64,000 nucleotides of DNA from Chloroflexota bacterium. GTDB taxonomy: Bacteria; Chloroflexota; Anaerolineae; Anaerolineales; Villigracilaceae. The stretch is from NCBI GenBank assembly GCA_026390015.1, contig JAPLGS010000157.1:9782-73781 (forward strand). The letters are read 5' to 3'. The notes beneath the pieces were generated by a model that had not been told where the DNA came from, made no database searches, and was given only the letters and a program-made list of their open reading frames with translations. The first letter of the stretch is position 1, and each line of letters starts with the position of its first letter. Both the position numbers and the translations under genes were made by a program. This document shows, piece after piece, positions 52,782 to 60,794 of the stretch.

Positions 52782-54209
52782 ATGTTTACACGCGTATTCA
52801 AATTGTTACCACGCTTGAGTTCGATCCACCTGTTTAGACTTGTGGGTTTTTTTGTGATGGGACTTGGCGCTATTGTCATTGGCAGGTGGGTCGCAGAAAA
52901 AATAAAAACAGAAACCATCAATGAGTCTGCAGCTACAACCGCACTTTATATGAATAATTTTATCGATCCCAACCTGCAGGAACTTGGAAATTCGAATTCA
53001 TTAACGCCCGAGCAGATTGCAGCATTGGGTAAGGCTCTGAAAGATACCGAGCTAGGCCGTCAGGTAGTGATCATTAAAGTTTGGGATAAAACTGGGAGTG
53101 TGCTATATAGCAACACACCATCACTGATCGGTAGGAATTTTCCGCCAGGGGATGATCTAATTAAGGCCTGGCAGGGAAGTGTCATAGCGAAAATCTCTGA
53201 TTTACAGGATGCCGAAAATTTTGAAGAACGAAAAGTGTATACAAGATTGTTGGAGATATATACTCCCGTCCGTTTAGTTGACACAAATCAAGTCATTTCC
53301 GTAGCTGAGTTCTATGTGCAAGTAGATGCGCTTGAGAAAATCATTACTGCTGCTCAGAGACGTAGTTGGTACGTGATTAGCGCGATTATGATGATTATTT
53401 ATTTGATATTGGTGGTTTTCGCTCAATATGCTGCGAACCTAATTGGAAGTCAGGAATCTAAATTAAGAAATCAAGTCGTAGAGTTAACCTTATTGATGGC
53501 TCAGAATAATGAGCTTGACGAACGCGTCCGTCGGGCGGCAGCAAATGCCACAGCGCACAATGAGGGTTTACTGCGACGAACGAGCGCAGAACTTCATGAT
53601 GGGCCGATCCAGGAAGTTAGCCTTGCCCTTTTGCGATTGGACCGGGTCAATGCCCAGAATGAAACCTGCCGAGTGATCACTCCTGAATTTGAATGTAACG
53701 ATCATCTTCCCACGGTTCAAACTGCGTTGCATGTTTCCCTGACTGAAATGCGTTCCATTGCTGCCAATATCGGACTTCCAGCCCTTGAAAACCTAACGCT
53801 TTCAGAAACCTTTGCTCGGGCCGTGCGCGCTCATGAGAAACGAACCCGCACAAAGGTAGGTGTAAGTATTACTGATCTTCCTGAACAAACTACTCTATTA
53901 AACAAGATCACTGTTTATCGGCTGATCCAGGAGGCGTTGAGCAACGCTTATCGCCATGCTGGTGGCGCAGGCCAACAGGTCAGAGTGACGCGTGAAGAAA
54001 ATCATATGCAAATTGAGATATCAGACGAAGGCCCCGGCTTTGATCTGACCCAAGCGATCGACTGGGAAAATCATCTTGGTTTGGAAGGTATGCGCGAACG
54101 TGTTGAAAGCCTTGGAGGGATGTTCAAAATAGAAAGCAAATTCAATGAAGGAACGAAGGTGATGGCCAGACTTTTCCTGCATGGTGCTGAAGTCGATTCG
54201 GCTGGATAA
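52782..54209 (+). CDS. Membrane sensor histidine kinase, NarX/LiaS class
   Basis: The 475-aa protein has TM1 (about 20-38), an outside sensor domain (about 40-205), and TM2 (about 205-228). The HisKA_3 domain has the phospho-acceptor His272 in SAELHDGPIQEV. The ATPase domain has the N-box EALSNAYRHAGG and DEGPGFD. The C-terminal GLEGMRERVESLGGMFKIES is also typical. The ATG at 52782 is supported by end-to-end alignment with the next gene's product; a TTG at 52707 would add 25 unmatched residues. It is followed after 6 nt by its paralogue. Confidence 0.9.
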   Translation: MFTRVFKLLPRLSSIHLFRLVGFFVMGLGAIVIGRWVAEKIKTETINESAATTALYMNNFIDPNLQELGNSNSLTPEQIAALGKALKDTELGRQVVIIKVWDKTGSVLYSNTPSLIGRNFPPGDDLIKAWQGSVIAKISDLQDAENFEERKVYTRLLEIYTPVRLVDTNQVISVAEFYVQVDALEKIITAAQRRSWYVISAIMMIIYLILVVFAQYAANLIGSQESKLRNQVVELTLLMAQNNELDERVRRAAANATAHNEGLLRRTSAELHDGPIQEVSLALLRLDRVNAQNETCRVITPEFECNDHLPTVQTALHVSLTEMRSIAANIGLPALENLTLSETFARAVRAHEKRTRTKVGVSITDLPEQTTLLNKITVYRLIQEALSNAYRHAGGAGQQVRVTREENHMQIEISDEGPGFDLTQAIDWENHLGLEGMRERVESLGGMFKIESKFNEGTKVMARLFLHGAEVDSAG

Positions 54210-54215
54210 AAAAAT

Positions 54216-55637
54216 ATGTTGAGCCGTATTCGTAAGTTTTCAGCACAAGGGACCTTAATACATCAATTCACCATCGGTAGTTTAATTATTATGATCCTCG
54301 GGATGGTTAGCATAGGCCGTTGGATTGAAGAACAAATTAAGGTCGGCGTGGTCAATGAAGCCGGGGTTACAACCGCAGATTATATGGATAGTTTTATCTC
54401 CCCCAATATCCAGGAACTTGCGAGCTCGAATTCGATTAGCACCGAACATTACGCAGCTTTAAACAGCTTGTTCAGTGATACGGAACTTGGCCGCCGTACA
54501 GTCTCCATAAAGATATGGGATAAAGATCACCGTATAATTTATAGCAATAAGCCATCTCTGGTTGGAAAGATATTTGCCAATACTGAGGATCAGAGCCCTG
54601 CCTGGCAAGGCCATGTGTCTGCAAATATCAGCAACCTGAAAGATGAGGAAAATGTTGAAGAGTTCACCTTGTATTCTCGTTTACTTGAGATATATGCTCC
54701 GGTGCGGTTAAACGGTACCGGTGAAGTTATTGCTGTAGCGGAATTCTACATGAATGTGGATGCTCTCGAATCTGGAATTGCTGCGATTCAGCAGCGCAGT
54801 TGGCTTGTTGTTGGTTCGACCATGGCTTTCATCTATCTTTTATTGCTTGGCTTTGTTCGATATACCGGGAATACACTCGGGCGCGTCGAAGGCGAATTAA
54901 GTGACCAGGTGGAGTGGTTGGAAGATCTTTTGGCTCAGAATATTGAACTAAATAAGAAGGTGCGTCGCGCTGCGGCTGATACGGCCACTTACAACGAGCG
55001 ATTCCTGCGTCGCACCATTTCTGAACTTCAGGATGGTCCCATACAAGAAATCAACCTGGCATTGTCACGACTCGAACGCGTCAAGAGTCAGAACGAGACC
55101 TGCAAACTGATCAATCTAAATATTAAACTTGAATGCTCCGATCACCTGCCTTCTGCGAAGAAAGCCTTGCAGACAGCGTTGCAAGGTATTTATTCCATTA
55201 CGGATGGCATTGGGCTTCCAGCGGGACTGGAAAAATTAACTCTACCGGAAATCCTTGCGCAGGTTGTGCAAGCTCATGAAGGTTATACAGGAACAAAGGT
55301 TATGCTTAGTTTCAATGATCTTCCTGAAAGAACTCCGCTTGCCCTCAAGATCACAGCATATCGCATTATTCAGGAAGCACTAAATAATGCGCACAACCAC
55401 GCTGGTGGAGCGGGTCAGCAGGTACGGGTCAGATATGAAACGGATAATATTTATATTGAAATATCAGACCAAGGCCCTGGCTTTAATGTCTCCGAACCTG
55501 TAGAATCAGAGAAGCGGGAACACCTCGGACTGACTGGAATGCGTGAACGAGTGGAAAGTCTTGGTGGATTATTTAAGATCGAGAGTAAGATTAATGAAGG
55601 CACAAAAATTATCGCTTCTCTTTCACTTCAAAAATAA
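54216..55637 (+). CDS. Paralogous sensor kinase lacking the phospho-acceptor His (pseudokinase candidate)
   Basis: The 473-aa protein matches the preceding kinase along its full length: SIGRWIEEQIK, TTADYMDSFISPNIQEL, LRRTISELQDGPIQEINLAL, EALNNAHNHAGGAGQQV, GLTGMRERVESLGGLFKIES. The position equal to His272 is Gln272 (CAG at 55029-55031, CAT in the paralogue). The protein therefore cannot autophosphorylate at the usual site. The ATP-binding motifs are intact, so it may phosphorylate its partner in a heterodimer or act as a sensor only. It is a tandem duplicate in a three-gene operon. Confidence 0.9.
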   Translation: MLSRIRKFSAQGTLIHQFTIGSLIIMILGMVSIGRWIEEQIKVGVVNEAGVTTADYMDSFISPNIQELASSNSISTEHYAALNSLFSDTELGRRTVSIKIWDKDHRIIYSNKPSLVGKIFANTEDQSPAWQGHVSANISNLKDEENVEEFTLYSRLLEIYAPVRLNGTGEVIAVAEFYMNVDALESGIAAIQQRSWLVVGSTMAFIYLLLLGFVRYTGNTLGRVEGELSDQVEWLEDLLAQNIELNKKVRRAAADTATYNERFLRRTISELQDGPIQEINLALSRLERVKSQNETCKLINLNIKLECSDHLPSAKKALQTALQGIYSITDGIGLPAGLEKLTLPEILAQVVQAHEGYTGTKVMLSFNDLPERTPLALKITAYRIIQEALNNAHNHAGGAGQQVRVRYETDNIYIEISDQGPGFNVSEPVESEKREHLGLTGMRERVESLGGLFKIESKINEGTKIIASLSLQK

Positions 55638-55648
55638 CGGAGAAATTT

Positions 55649-56314
55649 ATGATGGATAAAATTCGACTTGTGATCATAGACGACCACCCAATATTTCGTG
55701 AAGGAGTGGCTGCCATTCTTGGTAGTGAACCGGACATTGAAATCGTGGGTCAAGGCATCTCAGCCGACGACGCCATGGCCATGACCCGTGATTTTTTACC
55801 AGACGCGATCCTGTTGGATGTCAATATGCCGGGCGGAGGATTGAATGCGGCAGGGGCAATTGCAAATACATTCCCCGTGGTTAAGATTATTATGTTAACC
55901 GGGTCTGCCGACGAAGATGACGTAGTGGCGGCGCTCAAAGCTGGAGCACATGCCTATGTTCTTAAAGGGGTGGCGGCTCGGGAATTGAACGGCATCCTGC
56001 ATACGGTTTATGCGGGAGAAGGTTACGTAACTCCTTCTCTGGCCGCCAACCTGCTTTCTGTCATGAAGACATCAACGAACCGCGGAAAACAAGAGGAGGT
56101 TGACGGCTTCGATGAGTTGACGGAACGGGAGCGCCAGATACTTGAGTTGATCGCGGCAGGAACAAGCAACAAGGAGATCGGTCAGAATTTATTTTTAACC
56201 GAAAAAACGATCAAGCATTATGTGACCAATATTTTGCAAAAACTGCATGTTAATAATCGGGTACAAGCCGCTCTTCTCGCTCAGAAAAAAATGCAAACAA
56301 AGTCTTCTGCCTAG
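55649..56314 (+). CDS. NarL/FixJ-type response regulator
   Basis: The 221-aa protein has a receiver domain with the acidic pair in IIDDHPIFREGV, phospho-acceptor Asp57 in AILLDVNMPGG and the Lys in YVLKGVAA. The LuxR-type HTH is at the end (LTERERQILELIAAGTSNKEIG to TVKHYVTN-like IKHYVTNILQKL). It is the output of the two upstream kinases, 11 nt after the second. The inverted repeat at 52641-52658 may be its own binding site. Confidence 0.94.
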   Translation: MMDKIRLVIIDDHPIFREGVAAILGSEPDIEIVGQGISADDAMAMTRDFLPDAILLDVNMPGGGLNAAGAIANTFPVVKIIMLTGSADEDDVVAALKAGAHAYVLKGVAARELNGILHTVYAGEGYVTPSLAANLLSVMKTSTNRGKQEEVDGFDELTERERQILELIAAGTSNKEIGQNLFLTEKTIKHYVTNILQKLHVNNRVQAALLAQKKMQTKSSA

Positions 56315-56386
56315 TAATAAATTAATGGAAACACAATTTCTTTGCCGGGATAATGTGGAATTCCTGCGAACGTGTACGTTGTTAAA

Positions 56387-56959
56387 TTAATCGAACCAGT
56401 TCTCACTCAATGCGGGCCATTCGTCACTTTGGTCGGCGCGGCTTTCCCAATTTTCCTTGCCACTCCACTCTTCAATCTTAATTGCATATACTGACGTGGC
56501 GCGTAATTCTTTTTCCGTGATCTCGCGGTATTCCTTGCCGGGGGTCATGGCGGGGAAGTATTTTGAGATCAATCTGTACAACAGTTTTTTTGCCTCTTCA
56601 GAATCCGTGATCACCCTGGCGATACCGAACAAAATGACGCTTCGATATTGAAGTGAAAACTCAAGGGCCACATTGGATGGGAGCAATTTTCCCAACTCGC
56701 TCGCCTCCATGCTCACCTTTGGGTTGCTCTCAATATTCGAGCGGACTCGCCCCGCGATATTGGAATGAAAAATGATCTGATGATTTTCCTCGTCATACCA
56801 AAAAGTTGTCGGGTTGAGATAGGTCTGGTTTTCCACACAAGTGGCGATGTGCCCCACCTGAGCTTGTTTTAGGAAGGCGCGAATCCAAGGATCATCTTTT
56901 GTAAGATGGGTTCTGCGTTGAAATGCGGTGGGGGATTGATTTTCGTAATTGCGGGGCAT
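56387..56959 (-). CDS. Pyridoxamine-5'-phosphate-oxidase-like flavin-binding protein
   Basis: The 190-aa split-barrel protein has AFLKQAQVGHIATCVENQTYL, TFWYDEENHQIIFHSNIAGRVRSN and VSMEASELGKLLPSN, as in PPOX-type/heme-utilisation-like oxidoreductases that bind FMN or F420. It is not PdxH by length and motifs. It is followed on the same strand by nothing close; a membrane-protein gene lies 15 nt upstream of it. Confidence 0.82.
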   Translation of the reverse strand: MPRNYENQSPTAFQRRTHLTKDDPWIRAFLKQAQVGHIATCVENQTYLNPTTFWYDEENHQIIFHSNIAGRVRSNIESNPKVSMEASELGKLLPSNVALEFSLQYRSVILFGIARVITDSEEAKKLLYRLISKYFPAMTPGKEYREITEKELRATSVYAIKIEEWSGKENWESRADQSDEWPALSENWFD

Positions 56960-56973
56960 ATTATTCCTTTCGA

Positions 56974-57555
56974 TTATTGATCATCTATCAGTAGGTGTTT
57001 GTACCACGCCCACAAACTTAAGTATCCGATCGGAAAACTAACAAAAACGGGAATCAAAGTTATAAATTTCATGGTTGCGATCGAATTCATCAGAAAATAC
57101 GTTGCCGCGCCTGTCGTGAGGGCACCAAGCAGCGCCACTTCAACCGCCATTAGATTTGCAATGCTGTGAGGTTTATCTGTGGATGGAATGGAACTCATCC
57201 GCCACTTAAAGGCTGGCGCAATATCAGGATTGTCATTGATGTAATGATCCTTAATCATATTCATGGCTTGTACCGATTCGTGCCATGCGGCGCGCAACCT
57301 CGCGAGCTGGGCGATGGTCAATGCGCCCAGGATGGTGAGAACCAGAAAAAGGATAAAGAATGCGGGTGAAACATTCTTTACCTGTGACGCTGCAAATTGC
57401 GTGCCAAAAATTGCGGCGATAAGTGAACCTGTCGAAACAAAATAAAAGGAAGTCACCCGCGAGCGGTCTTCGTTTGCTTGAAAAGCTGTGTTGGCAATGT
57501 AATTGTATTCACTGATCAAAATCTCATCGTGGATTAATTTATTTTTGATTGCCAT
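56974..57555 (-). CDS. Hypothetical four-helix membrane protein
   Basis: From the ATG at 57555 (ribosome site GGAG), the product is 193 aa with about four hydrophobic helices. Two lie near residues 25-75 and two near 130-185. Between them is a helical cytoplasmic-type loop (LRAAWHESVQAMNMIKDHYI). An upstream start at 57609 would add 18 residues without a ribosome site. The family is not recognised. Confidence 0.7.
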   Translation of the reverse strand: MAIKNKLIHDEILISEYNYIANTAFQANEDRSRVTSFYFVSTGSLIAAIFGTQFAASQVKNVSPAFFILFLVLTILGALTIAQLARLRAAWHESVQAMNMIKDHYINDNPDIAPAFKWRMSSIPSTDKPHSIANLMAVEVALLGALTTGAATYFLMNSIATMKFITLIPVFVSFPIGYLSLWAWYKHLLIDDQ

Positions 57556-57572
57556 AGCGTCTCCATATATTA

Positions 57573-57827
57573 TTAATTGTCGATCATAAATTCCACTTGA
57601 AAAACCCATTCACCCTGCCTCATGACAGGTTCGCGTACGCCATCTATGTTCATTGCGCCGACGCGATGTGCAGCTTTTCCTGATGTGTTTTTCCAATCAT
57701 AAACCCCAATAAATTGGAATTTCCCAAGTATAGCACGTGCGATTATATTCTTCCTCTTGATGAAAGTGTGCGCGAACACCTCAAACTGGATTCGGCGCCG
57801 TTGGTTTTTCTGATTTTGAGCTGTCAC
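57573..57827 (-). CDS. Doubtful small ORF
   Basis: The 84-codon frame opens at GTG and carries a basic N-terminus and an ordinary-looking C-terminal half (VYDWKNTSGKAAHRVGAMN). It has no recognisable domain and only a weak AAAAGG upstream. It may be the remnant of a gene or spurious. Confidence 0.3.
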   Translation of the reverse strand: MTAQNQKNQRRRIQFEVFAHTFIKRKNIIARAILGKFQFIGVYDWKNTSGKAAHRVGAMNIDGVREPVMRQGEWVFQVEFMIDN

Positions 57828-57895
57828 CTTTTCTGTGATATTCGGGTATATACTGGTGAATACTAATAATCTTTCGTCAGCAACGAGGAGTTCTT

Positions 57896-58420
57896 ATGCG
57901 CCATCCGCTTGAGTTTGTCCCTGAACATTTACGCCGACCTTTGTTTTTTACATTTTTTGCAATGACCATTTTAATCTTTGGTATCTTCAACCAATCTGAG
58001 CAATATCTACAAACGTCTGCCGCCCCCAATGGGATCGTCTCGTTTGAATTGGCAGGGAATGTTGAAACATCCCAGTCAATTCTCGATGCCTGGAATCCCG
58101 AAGCTCGACTCGTGGCCGCGTTTGGTCTTGGATTCGATTTCCTCTTCATGCCTGTCTACGCACTTGCGCTATCCCTTGGACTCTTATTGGCTTTAAGTGG
58201 AAAAACAGGAACCTATCGTCATTTCGCGGTGTGGATGGGTTGGGGGGTATTTGTGGCTGCGTTGTTTGACTCGATGGAAAATTATGCCCTCTGGTGCGTC
58301 TTGACAGGCGGTGCGTTATCGCCATATCCGCAAATTGCCGCTTTTTGTGCGGTGACGAAATTCACTCTGTTGATCGTGGGCTTGATCACTGCTCTGGCAG
58401 GCAGGCTAGTAAAAAGTTAA
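57896..58420 (+). CDS. Hypothetical four-helix membrane protein
   Basis: The 174-aa protein has four hydrophobic helices (about 16-34, 75-102, 110-130 and 145-168). A periplasmic-type loop follows the first. GAGGAG precedes the ATG. The family is not recognised. It is followed at once by a bidirectional terminator. Confidence 0.72.
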   Translation: MRHPLEFVPEHLRRPLFFTFFAMTILIFGIFNQSEQYLQTSAAPNGIVSFELAGNVETSQSILDAWNPEARLVAAFGLGFDFLFMPVYALALSLGLLLALSGKTGTYRHFAVWMGWGVFVAALFDSMENYALWCVLTGGALSPYPQIAAFCAVTKFTLLIVGLITALAGRLVKS

Positions 58421-58458
58421 AAAAAAGAGTGGATGTTAACGAACATCCACTCTTTTTT
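58421..58458. terminator. Bidirectional intrinsic terminator
   Basis: AAAAAAGAGTGGATGTT and its exact complement enclose a 4-nt loop. The stop codon of the leftward histidine kinase (58436-58438) lies at the edge of this hairpin. Confidence 0.92.
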
Positions 58459-60775
58459 CAACCATCTCAATCTTCGGCGGTACGCCTGAATTGTCCCCTC
58501 TGGTCGAGCTGTTTTCAGATCTGCCCAATGGCAAAACCACATGAAAGTGACTGCCGGGAAAGTTGATCTCATCATAACCGGGGCTTTCCACATAAATTTG
58601 CCCGCCGTGCGCCTCGACAATTCCCTTCGCAAGCGCCAATCCCAATCCTGCGCCGCCGCCTTTGAATCGAGTTTTTCCGCTGGAGTGGTTGTTTATTTCA
58701 CCCGGCTGATAAAATTTGGTAAAGATGATCTCGCGGAAGTTAGGGTCTACGCCTACGCCGGTATCGCTGACAATGATCTTGATCCCGCCATTTGGCATGT
58801 TGATGATCGCGGGAATGTAATGGCCGCTGATCGTGATCGCCCCATTATTAGGTGTGAATTTAATCGCATTGCGAATGAGGTGATGGAATAATTTTCGCAA
58901 CAAATTCGGATCCGCATTGACATCCGGCAGGGAGGGAAAATCAACTTTGATGGATTGATGGCGTTCCATCAGGGAAGGTGCTAGCTCCACACAAACATCT
59001 TCAATCAATTTCTCGATTTGAATAGGTTGGATGTGCGGTTTCAGTGAGCGCGCATCGAGCTCGGCGATGTCGAACATTGAGTCCATAATTTCATGCAGCC
59101 GCATCGTGCCTGCATGAATTCCGTCCATCATTTGTTTGAAACTTGGGTTGAGGCTTTTTTCTTCGAGCATCATTTCTGTGTAGCCTTTGATGACGGTTAG
59201 CGGTGTGCGCAGTTCGTGTGATGCGATGCTGATGAAGTCGGATTTCGCTTGATCTATTCGTTCGAGATCCTGATTATTCTTTTCCAGAGCGTGCCGCGCA
59301 ATGCGTAAATCATTATTTAATTGCATTAAATTATCAACAAGCCGCGCGTTCTCCAAAGCAACCGCGGTTTGACTCGCGTGAGAACTCAGCGTATTTAGAT
59401 CTTCCTTTGTGTATCGATTGCCGTTCAGTTTTGATCCGAGTGCGAGTAATCCGATCCACTGTTTCTTTGCAAAAATGGGAATATAAACTTCCGCGCGTAA
59501 CAGGTTGAACCATTCCCTCTCAAGGGGAAGTGCAAGCCGCAGGGCCGGAAGAAGATCAAGGTCATATTGAAGAAGCGGCCGCTGTTCCTGAAGAAAATAG
59601 GATGCGATCACCCCATCCTCATCCAATTCAACGGCGATGATTTGCCTTTCTTCCGGGCTTCGTGCAGAGCGTAATTTGTATGTTTTGCGTCCATTGGCTT
59701 CCCGTTCTCCATCAACGAGGAAAAGGAATCCACGCTCGATCTGCATGGCTTCAAGAATGATTCCAACCGCTATGCTTGCAAGGCGATCCATCTCAAGTAT
59801 GTTGCTGATGCTCTCGCTGTATTGATGAACGGTGCGGCTGGCGTCGTACTCATCGCCTTTCATCCATTGATTCACCGTCCGCGAGATCAATGCCAACACA
59901 GGCGCAAATATCAAGGCAAGCAGTAACGTGATGAATGCGCCCGCGATAAGCGGATTGAAATTTTTCCCCTTTCCGAATATGACCTGTAACAAAAGGAATC
60001 CCGCAACATATAAACTGACGATCACGAATGCGATAAGAAGATATACCAGCGCGCGCCGCAGAATTAACTTCAAGTCGGGAACATGGTGCGTGCCGATCAC
60101 ATACGCCATCATGATCGCTGCAACCAATCGGATGGGTTGCCCAAGTACAGGCGTTCCTGAAAAAAGCAGAATATCATTTAGAAACATCAAAAAAATAGTC
60201 GGCCACCAATAGTTCAGACGATTTCGGAATAATTGTTGGCGAGCCCGCCTGTTTGCATCTGCGATGGTTAGGATCAGGCTGACAGAAAAAACAAGCCAGC
60301 CTAAAATTATCCAGGAAGTGTCGAGGCGGTCACGTCGCAGAACCAGGTTTCCATTTTTCCAAAGTATATCCGGTAGATTAAACGTATTGGTGAGGATGAG
60401 CGCCAGGCCAAACATCCAGATCAACCAGAAAGCGATCCATAGCCACCAATCCTCATGTTTTAAGAATGCTTGAAGTGCCAGCATGAACACGGCTGCAAGC
60501 GAGAATGCGGCGTATATTTGCAGTTTATGAAATAATGGTTCGCTGCTTTGTGATGTTTCCCCGTTCAGTCTAATTGCTTCAACAACATTCAAAACCAATG
60601 CCAGCAACGCGTAAGAAGCCACAAGCCAGGTTGCCGTTCCATGGCCATCAAGCCGCCGTTGTATAGCAAAAAATATTACCGGCAGATAAAGGGTACCAAG
60701 TAAAAGTAAAAATACAATTTGAGTCAGTGACGCATCCATATTAACTGGAGAAGATTTTACTCGAAAATTATCCAT
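58436..60775 (-). CDS. Hybrid-membrane sensor histidine kinase with GAF domain
   Basis: The 779-aa protein has about eight N-terminal membrane helices (to about residue 300). A GAF domain follows (about 335-490, with SYFLQEQRPLLQYDLDLL and IYIPIFAKKQWIGLLALG), then a coiled segment. HisKA has the His in FISIASHELRTPLTVIKGY, and the ATPase domain has N-box LIRNAIKFTPNNG, DTGVGVD and GAGLGLALAKGIVEAHGG. No response regulator is adjacent. It is divergent from the GH13 gene with only 19 bp between the starts. Confidence 0.92.
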   Translation of the reverse strand: MDNFRVKSSPVNMDASLTQIVFLLLLGTLYLPVIFFAIQRRLDGHGTATWLVASYALLALVLNVVEAIRLNGETSQSSEPLFHKLQIYAAFSLAAVFMLALQAFLKHEDWWLWIAFWLIWMFGLALILTNTFNLPDILWKNGNLVLRRDRLDTSWIILGWLVFSVSLILTIADANRRARQQLFRNRLNYWWPTIFLMFLNDILLFSGTPVLGQPIRLVAAIMMAYVIGTHHVPDLKLILRRALVYLLIAFVIVSLYVAGFLLLQVIFGKGKNFNPLIAGAFITLLLALIFAPVLALISRTVNQWMKGDEYDASRTVHQYSESISNILEMDRLASIAVGIILEAMQIERGFLFLVDGEREANGRKTYKLRSARSPEERQIIAVELDEDGVIASYFLQEQRPLLQYDLDLLPALRLALPLEREWFNLLRAEVYIPIFAKKQWIGLLALGSKLNGNRYTKEDLNTLSSHASQTAVALENARLVDNLMQLNNDLRIARHALEKNNQDLERIDQAKSDFISIASHELRTPLTVIKGYTEMMLEEKSLNPSFKQMMDGIHAGTMRLHEIMDSMFDIAELDARSLKPHIQPIQIEKLIEDVCVELAPSLMERHQSIKVDFPSLPDVNADPNLLRKLFHHLIRNAIKFTPNNGAITISGHYIPAIINMPNGGIKIIVSDTGVGVDPNFREIIFTKFYQPGEINNHSSGKTRFKGGGAGLGLALAKGIVEAHGGQIYVESPGYDEINFPGSHFHVVLPLGRSENSSTRGDNSGVPPKIEMVEKRVDVR

Positions 60776-60782
60776 AATCGGT

Positions 60783-60788
60783 TATCAT
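60783..60788 (+). promoter_or_regulatory. -10 box TATCAT, leaderless start of the GH13 gene
   Basis: TATCAT ends 6 nt before the ATG at 60795, with no ribosome site. It lies inside the 19-bp divergent gap, so its upstream region falls within the histidine-kinase coding sequence. Confidence 0.5.
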
Positions 60789-60794
60789 TGTTTT

